DNA of 64,000 nt from Saccharomonospora sp. CUA-673 (GTDB lineage: Bacteria > Actinomycetota > Actinomycetes > Mycobacteriales > Pseudonocardiaceae): the NCBI RefSeq assembly GCF_001942305.1, contig NZ_MKKE01000005.1, positions 58,769 through 122,768 of the forward strand. Direction: 5' to 3'. The notes under the pieces were generated by a model. The model searched no databases, was not told the DNA's origin, and was given only the letters and a program-made list of their open reading frames with translations. Position 1 is the stretch's first letter. Every line of letters begins with the position of its first letter. Below are positions 29,166 to 37,692 of this stretch, in pieces. The position numbers and the translations under genes are program-made.

Positions 29166-30116
29166 ATGGGATCCCGCACGACGAACGCGGGCTTGCAGTC
29201 GGTGACCACGGTCGTGCACGTCGACTCGCCCACCGAGCAGCGCAACGCGCGCACGACCGACATCGACACGATGTCCACCCGCGAGATCCTGTCGGTCGTC
29301 AACACCGAGGACGCGCTGGTCGCGGGTGCTGTGCGGGCGGTGCTGGGCGAGATCGCCCAGGCCGTCGACAACGCCGTCGCGGCGCTGCGCGGCGGCGGCC
29401 GGGTGCACTACGTCGGCGCGGGCACATCGGGCAGGCTCGCCGTGTTGGACGCCGCCGAGCTCGTGCCGACCTACACGTCCCGGCCGACTGGTTCCTCGCG
29501 CACCACGCCGGTGGTGAGGCCGCGCTGCGGCTGCCCGTGGAGAACGCCGAGGACGACGCGGCGGCGGGCGCGCGCGAGGTGGCCGAGGCGCTGCAGCCGG
29601 GCGACTTCGTGCTCGGCCTGACGGCGTCCGGGCGCACGCCGTACGTGCTCGGCGCGCTCGAGGAGGCCAAACGGCTCGGCGCCAACACCGGACTCCTGTC
29701 GAACAACCCGTCGCGCCCGTGCCGGACGCGGTCGACACGTCGATCGTCTCGACACCGGCGCCGAGGCCATCGCCGGTTCGACGAGGATGAAGGCGGGCAC
29801 GGCGCAGAAGATGGTGCTGACCGCGTTCTCGACCACGACGATGGTCAAGCTCGGCCGCACCTACTCGAACCTGATGGTCAGCATGCTCGCCACGAACGCC
29901 AAGCTGCGCGGCCGCACCCTGCGGATCCTGCAGGAGGCGACGGGCGCGACCGAGCAGGCCTGCGACGCGGCTCTGACCGCCGCGGGCGGCGACCTGAAGA
30001 TCGCCCTGGTGCACCTGCTCGGCGACGTGGACGTCGACATCGCCGCGACGGCCCTCGACCACTCCGGGGGCCACGTGCGCGCGGCACTGGACGAGGTTCG
30101 CCCGCGCGCCTCGTAA
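29166..30116 (+). CDS. murQ: N-acetylmuramic acid 6-phosphate etherase (three frameshifts)
   Basis: Cleaves the lactyl ether of MurNAc-6-phosphate, yielding GlcNAc-6-phosphate and lactate. The N-terminus has [23 protein letters not shown], the family signature, and the SIS motif [22 protein letters not shown]. Single-base losses near 29483, 29713 and 29750 break the frame. Repair joins [14 protein letters not shown] and [19 protein letters not shown], the second signature, in a protein of about 317 residues. A GTG at 29157 is an alternative start. No MurNAc-specific PTS transporter or MurNAc kinase is visible in the window. Three frame breaks in 950 bases make real decay possible, but all motifs are intact. 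Confidence 0.88.
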
Positions 30117-30148
30117 CCGCCCGCGCGCCTCGTAACCGCCCGCGCGCC
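30099..30148 (+). repeat. 19-bp tandem duplication across the murQ stop codon
   Basis: The unit CGCCCGCGCGCCTCGTAAC occurs twice plus a 12-base partial copy. The first copy contains the murQ stop, so the stop codon itself is duplicated. Recent slippage is likely. Confidence 0.85.
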
Positions 30149-30153
30149 CCCGT

Positions 30154-30885
30154 TCAGGCGGCGGCGTCGGCGATGCTCTGCGCCTCGCGGGCGCCGGCCT
30201 CGAATGCGGAGCAGCAGAACAACAGCCACTCGCGGATCCCGTCCGCCTCGCCGGACGCAAACGCTTGCGCAGTCTCGACGTACCGCTGCTGCCTGCGGAA
30301 ACAGGCGACCTCGGGCACGGTGAGCGACTTCGGGTCGAGCCCGGTGGCGACCATGGTCAGCCGGGCGGCCGCCCTGGCCACGACACCGTCGGCGGTACCG
30401 AACGCGCCGAGCGCCAGCAGCTCGCCGTGCACGACGGCGGTCACGACGGGACCGGGCGCCTTCGTGCCGCCGGTGACGAGCTGACCGAGCAGTTCGATCC
30501 GGGGAGCGGCCGCCGGATCGGGCCGGCCGAGGCTGTCGGGATCCGAGGTCAGGTCGGCGGCCGCGAGCACGTGGATCCGCGCGAGGGCCTGCAGCGGCGC
30601 GCGGCGCCACGTCGGCAGCAACGATTCGGTCGCCTTGGCGACCCGCAGCGCACCGGCCAGCACCGGGTCGCTGACCTCGCCCTCGTCGGGGATCTCCGGG
30701 TCGACGCCCTCGACGCCGGCCGACGCGCGGGCGGCCCGCACCGACGCCTCGGCGGCCGTCGCCGAACCCTCGCGCAGGTTGACGCCGTAGCGGTGCACCT
30801 TGAACACGGCGTCCTGCGCGGCCGCGGCCGCGTCGGCGACACCGTCGAGCTCGACCAACGGGCCGAGCGGATCGGTCTGACTCAT
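30154..30885 (-). CDS. Conserved hypothetical protein (Rv3662c-like by position)
   Basis: A 243-residue, mostly helical, Ala-rich soluble protein. Its ATG at 30885 overlaps the stop of the phosphoribosyltransferase gene (ATGA), so the two are translated together. I do not recognise a catalytic motif. The stretch LARIHVLAAADLTSDPDSLGRP, and a C-terminal helix with a Cys pair (WLLFCCSAFEAGAREAQSI), are the most distinctive parts. M. tuberculosis has a similar-sized gene at this position near Rv3661. Distant similarity to the helical N-terminal region of Fic-type proteins is possible but weak. Coupling to a purine-type phosphoribosyltransferase hints at nucleotide metabolism. Confidence 0.7.
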   Translation of the reverse strand: MSQTDPLGPLVELDGVADAAAAAQDAVFKVHRYGVNLREGSATAAEASVRAARASAGVEGVDPEIPDEGEVSDPVLAGALRVAKATESLLPTWRRAPLQALARIHVLAAADLTSDPDSLGRPDPAAAPRIELLGQLVTGGTKAPGPVVTAVVHGELLALGAFGTADGVVARAAARLTMVATGLDPKSLTVPEVACFRRQQRYVETAQAFASGEADGIREWLLFCCSAFEAGAREAQSIADAAA

Positions 30886-31397
30886 GCGTCCAGCACCTGG
30901 CCTTCCCTCGTCACCACGGGTGGCTGCGTCGACCAGGGGAAGTTGATCCACTTGTCGGTGCGGTGCCACACGTACTCGCAGGACACGGTCGACGTCGGCT
31001 TCTCGTACACCACGGCGCAGCGCACCTCGGCGACCGCGTCGGCGCAGAAGTCGCGCACGAGCTTGAGCGTGGCGCCCGTGTCGGCGACGTCGTCGGCCAC
31101 CAGGACCTTCGCCCCGGCGAGGTCGACGGCGTTCGGCACCGGCGGGAGCATCACGGGCAGGTCGAGCCGCTCGTCGACACCGGTGTAGAACTCGACGTTC
31201 ATCACGTGCAGGTTCTTCACGTCCAGGGCATAGCCGAGCGCACCGGCCACGAACAGCCCTCCACGGGCGATGGACAGGATCAGGTCCGGCCGGAACCCGC
31301 TGTCGGCCACGGCCACGGCCAGTTCACGGCTCGCCGTGCCGAACAGCTCCCACGTGAGTTCCTCCCGCACCGGTTCACTCTCGACCACCTGATCCAT
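30882..31397 (-). CDS. Phosphoribosyltransferase family protein
   Basis: A 171-residue type I phosphoribosyltransferase. The PRPP-binding motif is VLVADDVADTGATL, preceded by the flexible loop region, and ILSIARGGLFVAGALGYAL forms the diphosphate loop. The C-terminal YVWHRTDKWINFPWS resembles the hood of Gpt/xanthine-type enzymes. The substrate is probably a purine base such as xanthine or guanine, but this is not decided by sequence alone. It forms a two-gene operon with the Rv3662c-like gene and is divergent from acs. Confidence 0.85.
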   Translation of the reverse strand: MDQVVESEPVREELTWELFGTASRELAVAVADSGFRPDLILSIARGGLFVAGALGYALDVKNLHVMNVEFYTGVDERLDLPVMLPPVPNAVDLAGAKVLVADDVADTGATLKLVRDFCADAVAEVRCAVVYEKPTSTVSCEYVWHRTDKWINFPWSTQPPVVTREGQVLDA

Positions 31398-31520
31398 CCT
31401 CCCGCTCTCGTGTCGCCCTCCTACCCGGGGAGCATATGCGCCGACCGTTCGTCAGCCGTTCATCGCCCGCTCGCACCGCAACGACCGCGGGCCCTTGTGG
31501 CCGGCCGGTGGTCGCTGCAA

Positions 31521-31549
31521 CCTGTGAGCTGCGGTACTAACTTCACAGG
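31521..31549. promoter_or_regulatory. Inverted repeat between phosphoribosyltransferase gene and acs
   Basis: CCTGTGA and TCACAGG flank 15 bases that include TACTAA, a possible -10. The TGTGA/TCACA arms recall Crp half-sites but the spacing is too long for one standard Crp site. It lies about 60 bases before the acs start. Confidence 0.4.
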
Positions 31550-31607
31550 CAGGCGCGCGCACGCCACTCACGGGCGCGCGTGAGGCAATGACCAGGAGGC
31601 CTTGCAC

Positions 31608-33590
31608 ATGACGACAGAGCAGTCGCCGGCACTCGACAACCTGCTTACCGAGAGCCGGAGCTTCCCTCCGCAGCCGGAGTTCGCAGCGGCCGCGAATGCG
31701 ACCGCGGACTGGTACTCCGAGGCAGACGCCGACCGCGAGGCGTTCTGGGCGAAGCAGGCCGAGCGCCTGCACTGGGACACCCCCTGGACACAGGTCCTGG
31801 ACTGGTCGAACGCACCGTTCGCGAAGTGGTTCGTCGGCGGAAAACTGAACGTGGCCTACAACTGTGTCGACCGGCACGTCGAGGCCGGCCACGGCGACCA
31901 GGTGGCCATCCACTGGGTGGGCGAGCCGGGCGACACCCGCGACATCACCTACGCGCAGCTCAAGGACGACGTCTCCAAGGCCGCGAACGGCCTGCTGTCG
32001 CTGGGGGTCACCGCGGGCGACCGGGTCGCGATCCAGTTGCAGATGATCCCCGAGGCGATCGTGGCGATGCTGGCGTGCGCGCGGATCGGCGCGCTGCACA
32101 GCGTGGTGTTCGGCGGATTCTCGCCGAGCGCACTGCGGCAGCGGGTGGACGACGCGGACGCGAAGGTGGTCATCACCTCCGACGGGCAGTACCGGCGGGG
32201 CAAGGCCGCGCCGATGAAGGCCAACGTCGACGAGGCGCTCGAGGGTGCCGGCAGCGTCGAGAAGATCGTGGTGGTGCGCCGCACCGGCGACGACCTCGAG
32301 GGTGACGTCCCGTGGAGCGACGGCCGCGACGTGTGGTGGCACGAGCTCGTCGACGCCCAGCCGGCCGACCACGAGCCGGAGGCGTTCGACTCGGAGCACC
32401 CGCTGTACATCCTGTACACCTCGGGTACGACAGGGAAGCCGAAGGGCATCCTGCACACCTCGGGTGGCTACCTGACGCAGGCGGCCTACACCCACAACGC
32501 GGTGTTCGACCACAAGCCGGGCCAGGACGTCTACTGGTGCACCGCCGACATCGGCTGGGTCACCGGCCACTCGTACATCGTGTACGGCCCGTTGGCGAAC
32601 CGGGCGACGCAGGTGGTCTACGAGGGCACGCCGAACACCCCGCACGAGGGCCGGCACTGGGAGATCATCCAGAAGTACAAGGTGTCGATCTACTACACGG
32701 CGCCGACGCTGATCCGCACGTTCATGAAGTGGGGCGCCGACATCCCGGCGAAGTACGACCTCTCGTCGCTGCGACTGCTGGGTTCGGTGGGCGAGCCGAT
32801 CAACCCCGAGGCGTGGATGTGGTTCCGCGAGAACATCGGCGGCGGCAACGCCCCGATCGTCGACACATGGTGGCAGACCGAGACGGGCGCGATCATGATC
32901 TCGCCGCTGCCGGGTGTCACCCACGCCAAGCCGGGTTCGGCGCAGCAGCCGCTGCCGGGCATCTCGGCGAAGGTCGTCGACGACACGGCCGCTGAGGTCG
33001 GCCGCGGCGGCGGTGGCTACCTGGTGCTGGACAAGCCGTGGCCGTCGATGCTGCGCGGCATCTGGGGCGACGACCAGCGGTTCAAGGACACGTACTGGTC
33101 GCGGTTCTCCGAGCAGGGCTTCTACTTCGCCGGTGACGGCGCGAAGTACGACAACGACGGCGACGTGTGGCTGCTCGGCCGCGTGGACGACGTCATGAAC
33201 GTGTCCGGGCACCGCATCTCGACCACCGAGGTCGAGTCGGCGCTGGTGTCGCACCACACCGTGGCCGAGGCCGCGGTCGTCGGCGCCAGTGACGCGACGA
33301 CGGGTCAGGGCATCGTGGCGTTCGTGATCCTGCGCGGCGACGCGGCGGAGGCCGGCGACGAGGCGATCCAGGAGCTGCGCAACCACGTGGCCAAGGAGAT
33401 CGGCCCGATCGCCAAGCCCCGGCAGATCATGGTCGTGCCGGAGCTGCCGAAGACACGCTCGGGCAAGATCATGCGCCGGTTGCTGCGGGACGTCGCCGAG
33501 AACCGCGAGGTCGGTGACGTGACGACGCTGGCCGACAGCACCGTGATGGACCAGATCTCGAAGGGCCTGTCGTCCGGCTCGGACGACTGA
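31608..33590 (+). CDS. acs: Acetyl-CoA synthetase (AMP-forming)
   Basis: A 660-residue enzyme making acetyl-CoA from acetate, ATP and CoA through acetyl-AMP. The ATG at 31608 has AGGAGG upstream. ANL-family motifs are present: [15 protein letters not shown] (P-loop), DTWWQTETG, with the Trp typical of acetate selectivity, [13 protein letters not shown] and [14 protein letters not shown], whose lysine is the known acetylation control site. Length and motifs are normal for the family. The gene is followed by a perfect bidirectional terminator. It is the orthologue of Rv3667. Confidence 0.96.
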   Translation: MTTEQSPALDNLLTESRSFPPQPEFAAAANATADWYSEADADREAFWAKQAERLHWDTPWTQVLDWSNAPFAKWFVGGKLNVAYNCVDRHVEAGHGDQVAIHWVGEPGDTRDITYAQLKDDVSKAANGLLSLGVTAGDRVAIQLQMIPEAIVAMLACARIGALHSVVFGGFSPSALRQRVDDADAKVVITSDGQYRRGKAAPMKANVDEALEGAGSVEKIVVVRRTGDDLEGDVPWSDGRDVWWHELVDAQPADHEPEAFDSEHPLYILYTSGTTGKPKGILHTSGGYLTQAAYTHNAVFDHKPGQDVYWCTADIGWVTGHSYIVYGPLANRATQVVYEGTPNTPHEGRHWEIIQKYKVSIYYTAPTLIRTFMKWGADIPAKYDLSSLRLLGSVGEPINPEAWMWFRENIGGGNAPIVDTWWQTETGAIMISPLPGVTHAKPGSAQQPLPGISAKVVDDTAAEVGRGGGGYLVLDKPWPSMLRGIWGDDQRFKDTYWSRFSEQGFYFAGDGAKYDNDGDVWLLGRVDDVMNVSGHRISTTEVESALVSHHTVAEAAVVGASDATTGQGIVAFVILRGDAAEAGDEAIQELRNHVAKEIGPIAKPRQIMVVPELPKTRSGKIMRRLLRDVAENREVGDVTTLADSTVMDQISKGLSSGSDD

Positions 33591-33600
33591 CCGACAACAC

Positions 33601-33643
33601 ACAGCGGCCTCCACAGTGGATCGTCCACTGTGGAGGCCGCTGT
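33601..33643. terminator. Perfect 20-bp bidirectional terminator
   Basis: The arms ACAGCGGCCTCCACAGTGGA and its exact complement surround a 3-base loop, with TTTC following on the plus strand. It ends acs on the plus strand and the surface protein gene on the minus strand. Confidence 0.85.
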
Positions 33644-33701
33644 TTCAGTTGCACCCCGGTTGTTGTTGCTGTCCGGGAGTTGTCGCTACCCGCGGGAGAC
33701 G

Positions 33702-34489
33702 TCAGCCGGTGACGTCGAGGTGGCCGGGCTGCGGCTCGGGCGTCGGCGCGGCACCGTCGGGGCCGGCCTGGTCGCCGCCGCCGTCACCGGCACCGTTGTC
33801 GTCGCCGTTGTCGCCGCCGCCGTTGCCGTTGTCGCCGCCGTTGTCACCACCGTTGTCGCCGCCGTTGTCACCGTCGCCGTTGCCGTCGTCGTCGGACTCC
33901 GAGCAGGTGGCCGAGGCGATGTCGATCGTCTGGCCGGCGATGTCCGACAGGCCCGGCAGGCCCTGCAGCAGCTCGATGCTGACGGCCGTGACCGTGCTGC
34001 CTTCCTGCTTGTTCAGCGTCACCTGGGCAACGCCGCCGAGCTGCTCGGGCAGGATCGTGGTGTTGGGCGCGAGGTTCTCGACCGGAACCTCGTTGCCGGC
34101 GATGCTCAGCGTGGTGATGTTCGAGCTCAGCGCACCGTTGTCGCAGGTGGCGCTGATGGTGCCGCTGGCCTCGACCAGGGGACCGGCACCCGTGAGGACG
34201 CCCAGGTTCGCGACGTCGGCGTGGGCGTAGTTCGGCGAGGCCTCGGCGTTGAGCACCGTGGCGTCGGCGAGCTCCGGCACCTCGGTGCGACGAGCGTCTC
34301 GGACGCGTCACCCTCGGCGTACGGGGTCTGCGGGATGTTGATCAGGCCGCTGGCGGAGATGCCGAAGGCCGAGTCCTCGGCCTGCGCCACGGCGGACGGG
34401 GCGAACATGACGCCACCGACGAGAGCGGCGGACATGAGGCCGGCGCCGAGCGCGGCAGTCTTCTTCTTGGACAAGGAATTGCCTTTCAT
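33702..34489 (-). CDS. Secreted choice-of-anchor-type surface protein with Asp/Asn/Gly repeats (one frameshift)
   Basis: About 262 residues after repair of one missing base near 34285. The signal peptide (KKKTAALGAGLMSAALVGGVMFAPSAVAQA) is clear. The mature part (GISASGLINIPQTPYAEG, then SGTISATCDNGALSSNITTLSIAG and VTAVSIELL) has the beta-rich pattern of choice-of-anchor P-type actinobacterial surface proteins. A linker of repeated DNGG units (about residues 205-240) precedes the end PTPEPQPGHLDVTG. No LPXTG or membrane anchor is seen. A TTG at 34474 with better ribosome-site spacing is an alternative start. The function is unknown; the neighbouring L,D-transpeptidase suggests an envelope role. 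Confidence 0.7.
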
Positions 34490-34565
34490 GGGTTACCGGT
34501 CGTGCTTCGGGTCGGGAAATGGGCGGGGGCCCACACCGATGGGGACCGGCCGCGAGGAGCGAGGG

Positions 34566-35390
34566 TCAGACGATCTCGACCATCGTTCCGAGCGGCAGTT
34601 TGACGAGCTCGTCCAGCGCCTCCTGGGTAACTCTGAGGCAGCCGTCGCTGTCCGCCTGGCCGACGAAGCTCTCGTCGGGCCAGGTGTGAATACCGACGGT
34701 GCCGGGGCCACCGCCGTAGGTCTCGTGCGAATCCGAGTGGGAACTCAACGGAAGCACGATGGGGCTGTAGTCGTTCACCTGCTCCTCGATGGAAGCGATG
34801 ATGTACGCCCGCCCCTTCGGCGTCGGGTGCTCGTCCGACCCGATGCCGATGGTCCATTCGCCGATCTTCTCGCCGTTCTCACGGATCTCGAGCGAGAAGT
34901 CGTCACGGTGCACGAGCACCGCGAAGTTGTTGGTGGCCGTCTCGACGGTGGCCTCGTTGACGTGCACCCAACCGCTCGCGCCGTTGGGTCGCGTCGGCAA
35001 CAGGACGTGCGCCCAGTCGCCGCGCTCCTCGATCACCGGCACCCACGTGGGGGAGCTGATCTGCTTGCGGGGCAGCTTGGCGAACGGGTCGCCGCCGGGC
35101 TCGTCGTAGACCGCGATCGCCCGCTTGGGGTGCAGGACCGTGCCGGTGCCGTTCTCGGAGGCCGAGGTGTCGTCGGGCGACGGGTCGGCCGGGGCGTCCT
35201 CCAGGGTGCCGAAGGTCGTCGCGTCGGGGAGTTCGCCGAGCTGTTCCTGGGTCAGGGCGACGGGTTGGGCGTTGCCACCCTGGCCGTCACCGGATGCGTC
35301 CTCGCCGCCTCCGCAACCGGAGACGAGGAACGCCAGCAGCGCCGCCGTCGTCAGGGACAGCAGCGCACGCGTCGTACTGCGCCTTTCCAT
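34566..35390 (-). CDS. L,D-transpeptidase lipoprotein
   Basis: A 274-residue exported lipoprotein. The ATG at 35390 gives a signal ending AFLVSGC (lipobox). The catalytic YkuD domain contains IHTWPDESFVGQADSDGCLRV: the His and Cys of the family are present, but the usual S-H-G-C reads S-D-G-C. An SH3-like region (VYDEPGG ... GDWAHVLLPTRPNGASGWVHV) precedes it. Such enzymes make 3-3 cross-links in actinobacterial peptidoglycan and are targets of carbapenems. It lies upstream of the surface protein gene on the same strand. Confidence 0.88.
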   Translation of the reverse strand: MERRSTTRALLSLTTAALLAFLVSGCGGGEDASGDGQGGNAQPVALTQEQLGELPDATTFGTLEDAPADPSPDDTSASENGTGTVLHPKRAIAVYDEPGGDPFAKLPRKQISSPTWVPVIEERGDWAHVLLPTRPNGASGWVHVNEATVETATNNFAVLVHRDDFSLEIRENGEKIGEWTIGIGSDEHPTPKGRAYIIASIEEQVNDYSPIVLPLSSHSDSHETYGGGPGTVGIHTWPDESFVGQADSDGCLRVTQEALDELVKLPLGTMVEIV

Positions 35391-35846
35391 CAACCACGTC
35401 CTGCAACTAGGCACGCGAGGGTGCGAGATGTGAAGCATTCGGTCGTGCGTCGGTACGCCTCGCGCACCCCCCAGTGCAGCTCTCGCCGCACGGACATGGG
35501 GTAACTGTTCGCGCACGAGGCGGATCGCATTGTTATCGGCGTCGAGACGCGCGATCAAACCCGTTGCTTATTTTCGGCAACGGCACTAGCTGCACAAACG
35601 TGGCGTTTCCCCAGGACACAGCCCGATCGTGGGATCACTCCATCGAGCTACTGATTTGTCGAATTTGTGCCGCTCGTGCGCCACTGACCTGCTGTTCACC
35701 GTGCGTGACATGAGGGTCGCTCGCGTTCGCGATGCGTCCGTCCCCGGATCGCGTGTCACCCCGCCGGGAGACCTGACCCACACTTCGGGGGAAGTTGTTA
35801 ACGCCGAGCGTCACTGTAGCGAATGTTGACCCGGCTCGACACAGGG

Positions 35847-35866
35847 TCGAACGAATGTTCTACACT
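35847..35866 (+). promoter_or_regulatory. LexA-like SOS box overlapping a -10 element
   Basis: TCGAACGAATGTTCTA (35847-35862) matches the actinobacterial TCGAAC-N4-GTTCGA box except for the last two inner-outer positions. TACACT (35861-35866) overlaps its right end and lies about 50 bases before the AT-hook gene. The rest of the 520-base gap from 35391 holds no credible gene. Confidence 0.5.
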
Positions 35867-35914
35867 ACGGCTGCCACTAGCCCCACTCCGGACGTTCGAG
35901 GAGCCACCGCCGCG

Positions 35915-36445
35915 ATGAATCCCGAACCCACCGCCGAGTCGACCGACGAGACCCCCGCCGAGGCCACCGCCCAGTCCGGTGCCACCGGCACGACCGAGAC
36001 CGGCACGACCGACCCTGGCACGACCGAGGCGCAGTCGGCCACCAGCGCCCAGGACGGCACGTCGACCGAGTCCGCAGCTGCGGAGTCTGCGGAGTCTGCG
36101 GAGTCTGCGGAGTCTGCGGAGACCGAGAGCAAGCCCAAGCGCGGCCGTCCGAAGGGCGGCGCGAACGCCCGCAAGACGCGCACCGTCGAGCTCACCCTCA
36201 CCGTCACCGGCACCGCCGACGGCGAATGGCAGGCCGAGCTCAAGCACGGCAGCAAGTGGGTGACGCGCGGGCTGGCCGTCACCGCCTCGGCCGTGTCGCG
36301 TGCCGCCAAGGAGCTGCACGACGAACTGTCCAACCCGATCGACGAGGTCATCAACGCCGCCAAGGAACAGCAGGCGGCGAAGGTCGCCGAACTCGAGGCG
36401 CAGCTCGAGGCGGCCAAGAAGCAGCTCGCCGAACTCGAGGGGTGA
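35915..36445 (+). CDS. AT-hook-like, coiled-coil protein (possibly DUF6319 family)
   Basis: A 176-residue protein. Residues 1-70 are acidic Thr/Glu/Ala-rich and include AESAESAESAESAE, encoded by a 9-bp tandem repeat. The basic KPKRGRPKGG at about 72-81 is an AT-hook-like DNA minor-groove motif. A small conserved core follows (TVELTLTVTGTADGEWQAELKHGSKWVTRGLAVTASAVSRAAKEL), then a C-terminal coiled coil. It is probably a nucleoid-associated or DNA-binding protein. The ATG at 35915 has GAGGAG upstream. A LexA-like box in the promoter suggests DNA-damage control. Confidence 0.75.
   Translation: MNPEPTAESTDETPAEATAQSGATGTTETGTTDPGTTEAQSATSAQDGTSTESAAAESAESAESAESAETESKPKRGRPKGGANARKTRTVELTLTVTGTADGEWQAELKHGSKWVTRGLAVTASAVSRAAKELHDELSNPIDEVINAAKEQQAAKVAELEAQLEAAKKQLAELEG
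36080..36115 (+). repeat. 9-bp coding tandem repeat, four units
   Basis: GCGGAGTCT is repeated four times without error and encodes Ala-Glu-Ser units in the disordered N-terminus of the AT-hook protein. Length variation between strains is likely. Confidence 0.9.
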
Positions 36446-36458
36446 GTCGGCGCGCCCG

Positions 36459-36935
36459 TCAACCGGCGGCGACCTCGATACGCGGATCGTGACGCACGGG
36501 GAAGTTGACCGACCGGGCGATGAAACAGAACTCGTGGGCGGGCTCGTGCAACGCGCGGGCCCGCTCCACCATGTCGGGGTCGGCGACCGTGACCACGGGA
36601 CGCAACAGCACCGACGTGAACTCGCCGACGCCGAGCGACTCGGTCATCGTCCCCACCGCCTCGTCGGTGTAGCCGGTGACGACGACGCCGTCCTTCGCGC
36701 ACTGGGCCAGGTACGACAGCATGTGACACTGCGCCAGCGCCGCCAGCAGCAACTCCTCGGGATTCCACCGCTCGGCGTCCCCGCGGAAGAACGGATCGGC
36801 CGACCCGGCCAGGGGCGGTTTGCCCTCGGCGACGACGTCGTGCTCGCGCCCGAACTCGCGATACCCCGACGTGCCCGTCCCCCGGTCGCCCGTCCACAGG
36901 ACCGTCAACGCGTACGCGTGCTCCCGCTGTCGCAT
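36459..36935 (-). CDS. OsmC/Ohr-family peroxiredoxin
   Basis: A 158-residue protein. The two redox cysteines are in LAALAQCHMLSYLA and EFCFIARSVNFPV, the pattern of OsmC-family organic hydroperoxide reductases. AAGGAGGT lies directly before the ATG at 36935. Family members reduce organic hydroperoxides with help from lipoyl or mycothiol partners. Only 29 bases separate it from the divergent VIT-family gene, so the two promoters must overlap. It ends 13 bases from the convergent AT-hook gene. Confidence 0.9.
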   Translation of the reverse strand: MRQREHAYALTVLWTGDRGTGTSGYREFGREHDVVAEGKPPLAGSADPFFRGDAERWNPEELLLAALAQCHMLSYLAQCAKDGVVVTGYTDEAVGTMTESLGVGEFTSVLLRPVVTVADPDMVERARALHEPAHEFCFIARSVNFPVRHDPRIEVAAG

Positions 36936-36964
36936 ACCTCCTTGATACCGGCCACAGTGGAACA

Positions 36965-37630
36965 GTGGGCGAAGCGAAGCATCCCGATTCGACGAATCAC
37001 CGCGACGACAGCCTGGGCGAGCGGACGAACTGGCTGCGCGCCGCGGTGCTGGGCGCCAACGACGGCATCGTGTCGGTGGCCGGCCTCGTCGTCGGTGTCG
37101 CCGGCGCGACGACCGACCGCACGGCGATCCTCATCGCGGGCGTCGCCTCGCTCGTCGCGGGTGGACTGTCGATGGCGGGCGGCGAGTACGTCTCGGTGAG
37201 CACGCAACGCGACGCCGAGAAGGCGTTGCTACGCGCGGAGAAGTGGGAGCTGGCCGCCATGCCCGCCGAGGAGGAACGCCAGCTCGCCGAGATCTACGAG
37301 AGCAAGGGACTCTCGCCGGAACTGGCCGCGCGCGTGGCGCGGGAGCTGACGGACAAGGACCCGCTCGGTGCGCATGCCGACGTCGAACTGCGCATCGACC
37401 CCGACCACCTGACCAACCCGTGGCACGCGGCGCTGGCGTCGATGGGCGCGTTCGTCGTGGGTGCGCTGCTGCCGTTGCTGGCGATCGTGCTGCCGGGGCC
37501 GGACCTGCGGGTGCCCGCGTGCGCCGCTGCCGTGTTGGCGGGACTGGTCCTGACCGGCGCGACGAGCGCCACCCTCGGCGGCGCCCGCCGACTGCCGGCC
37601 GTGCTCCGCAACGTCGCGTCGGCGCACTGA
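36965..37630 (+). CDS. VIT1/CCC1-family iron or manganese transporter
   Basis: A 221-residue membrane protein with about five hydrophobic segments. The family signature is NWLRAAVLGANDGIVSVAGLVVGVAGA followed by AGGLSMAGGEYVSVSTQRDAE. A cytoplasmic helical region carries Glu-rich metal-coordinating segments (MPAEEERQLAEIYESKG). VIT1 proteins move ferrous iron or manganese; bacterial members probably detoxify metal. The GTG at 36965 has a weak ribosome site. Its close divergent neighbour, the peroxide-defence OsmC gene, fits a shared metal/oxidative-stress theme. Confidence 0.9.
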   Translation: MGEAKHPDSTNHRDDSLGERTNWLRAAVLGANDGIVSVAGLVVGVAGATTDRTAILIAGVASLVAGGLSMAGGEYVSVSTQRDAEKALLRAEKWELAAMPAEEERQLAEIYESKGLSPELAARVARELTDKDPLGAHADVELRIDPDHLTNPWHAALASMGAFVVGALLPLLAIVLPGPDLRVPACAAAVLAGLVLTGATSATLGGARRLPAVLRNVASAH

Positions 37631-37692
37631 CCATGACGGTCACCTACGGCGTGGGCCTCCTCTTCGGCGTGTCCACCGCCTAGGACGAAAGC

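Noticed and set aside
29166..30116. murQ as a true pseudogene
   Set aside because: Despite three frame breaks all signature motifs are intact, and the same kind of break affects essential genes in the window.
35474..35713. 79-residue plus-strand open frame in the L,D-transpeptidase upstream region
   Set aside because: There is no ribosome site, Cys and Arg are frequent, and codon use is unlike the neighbours.
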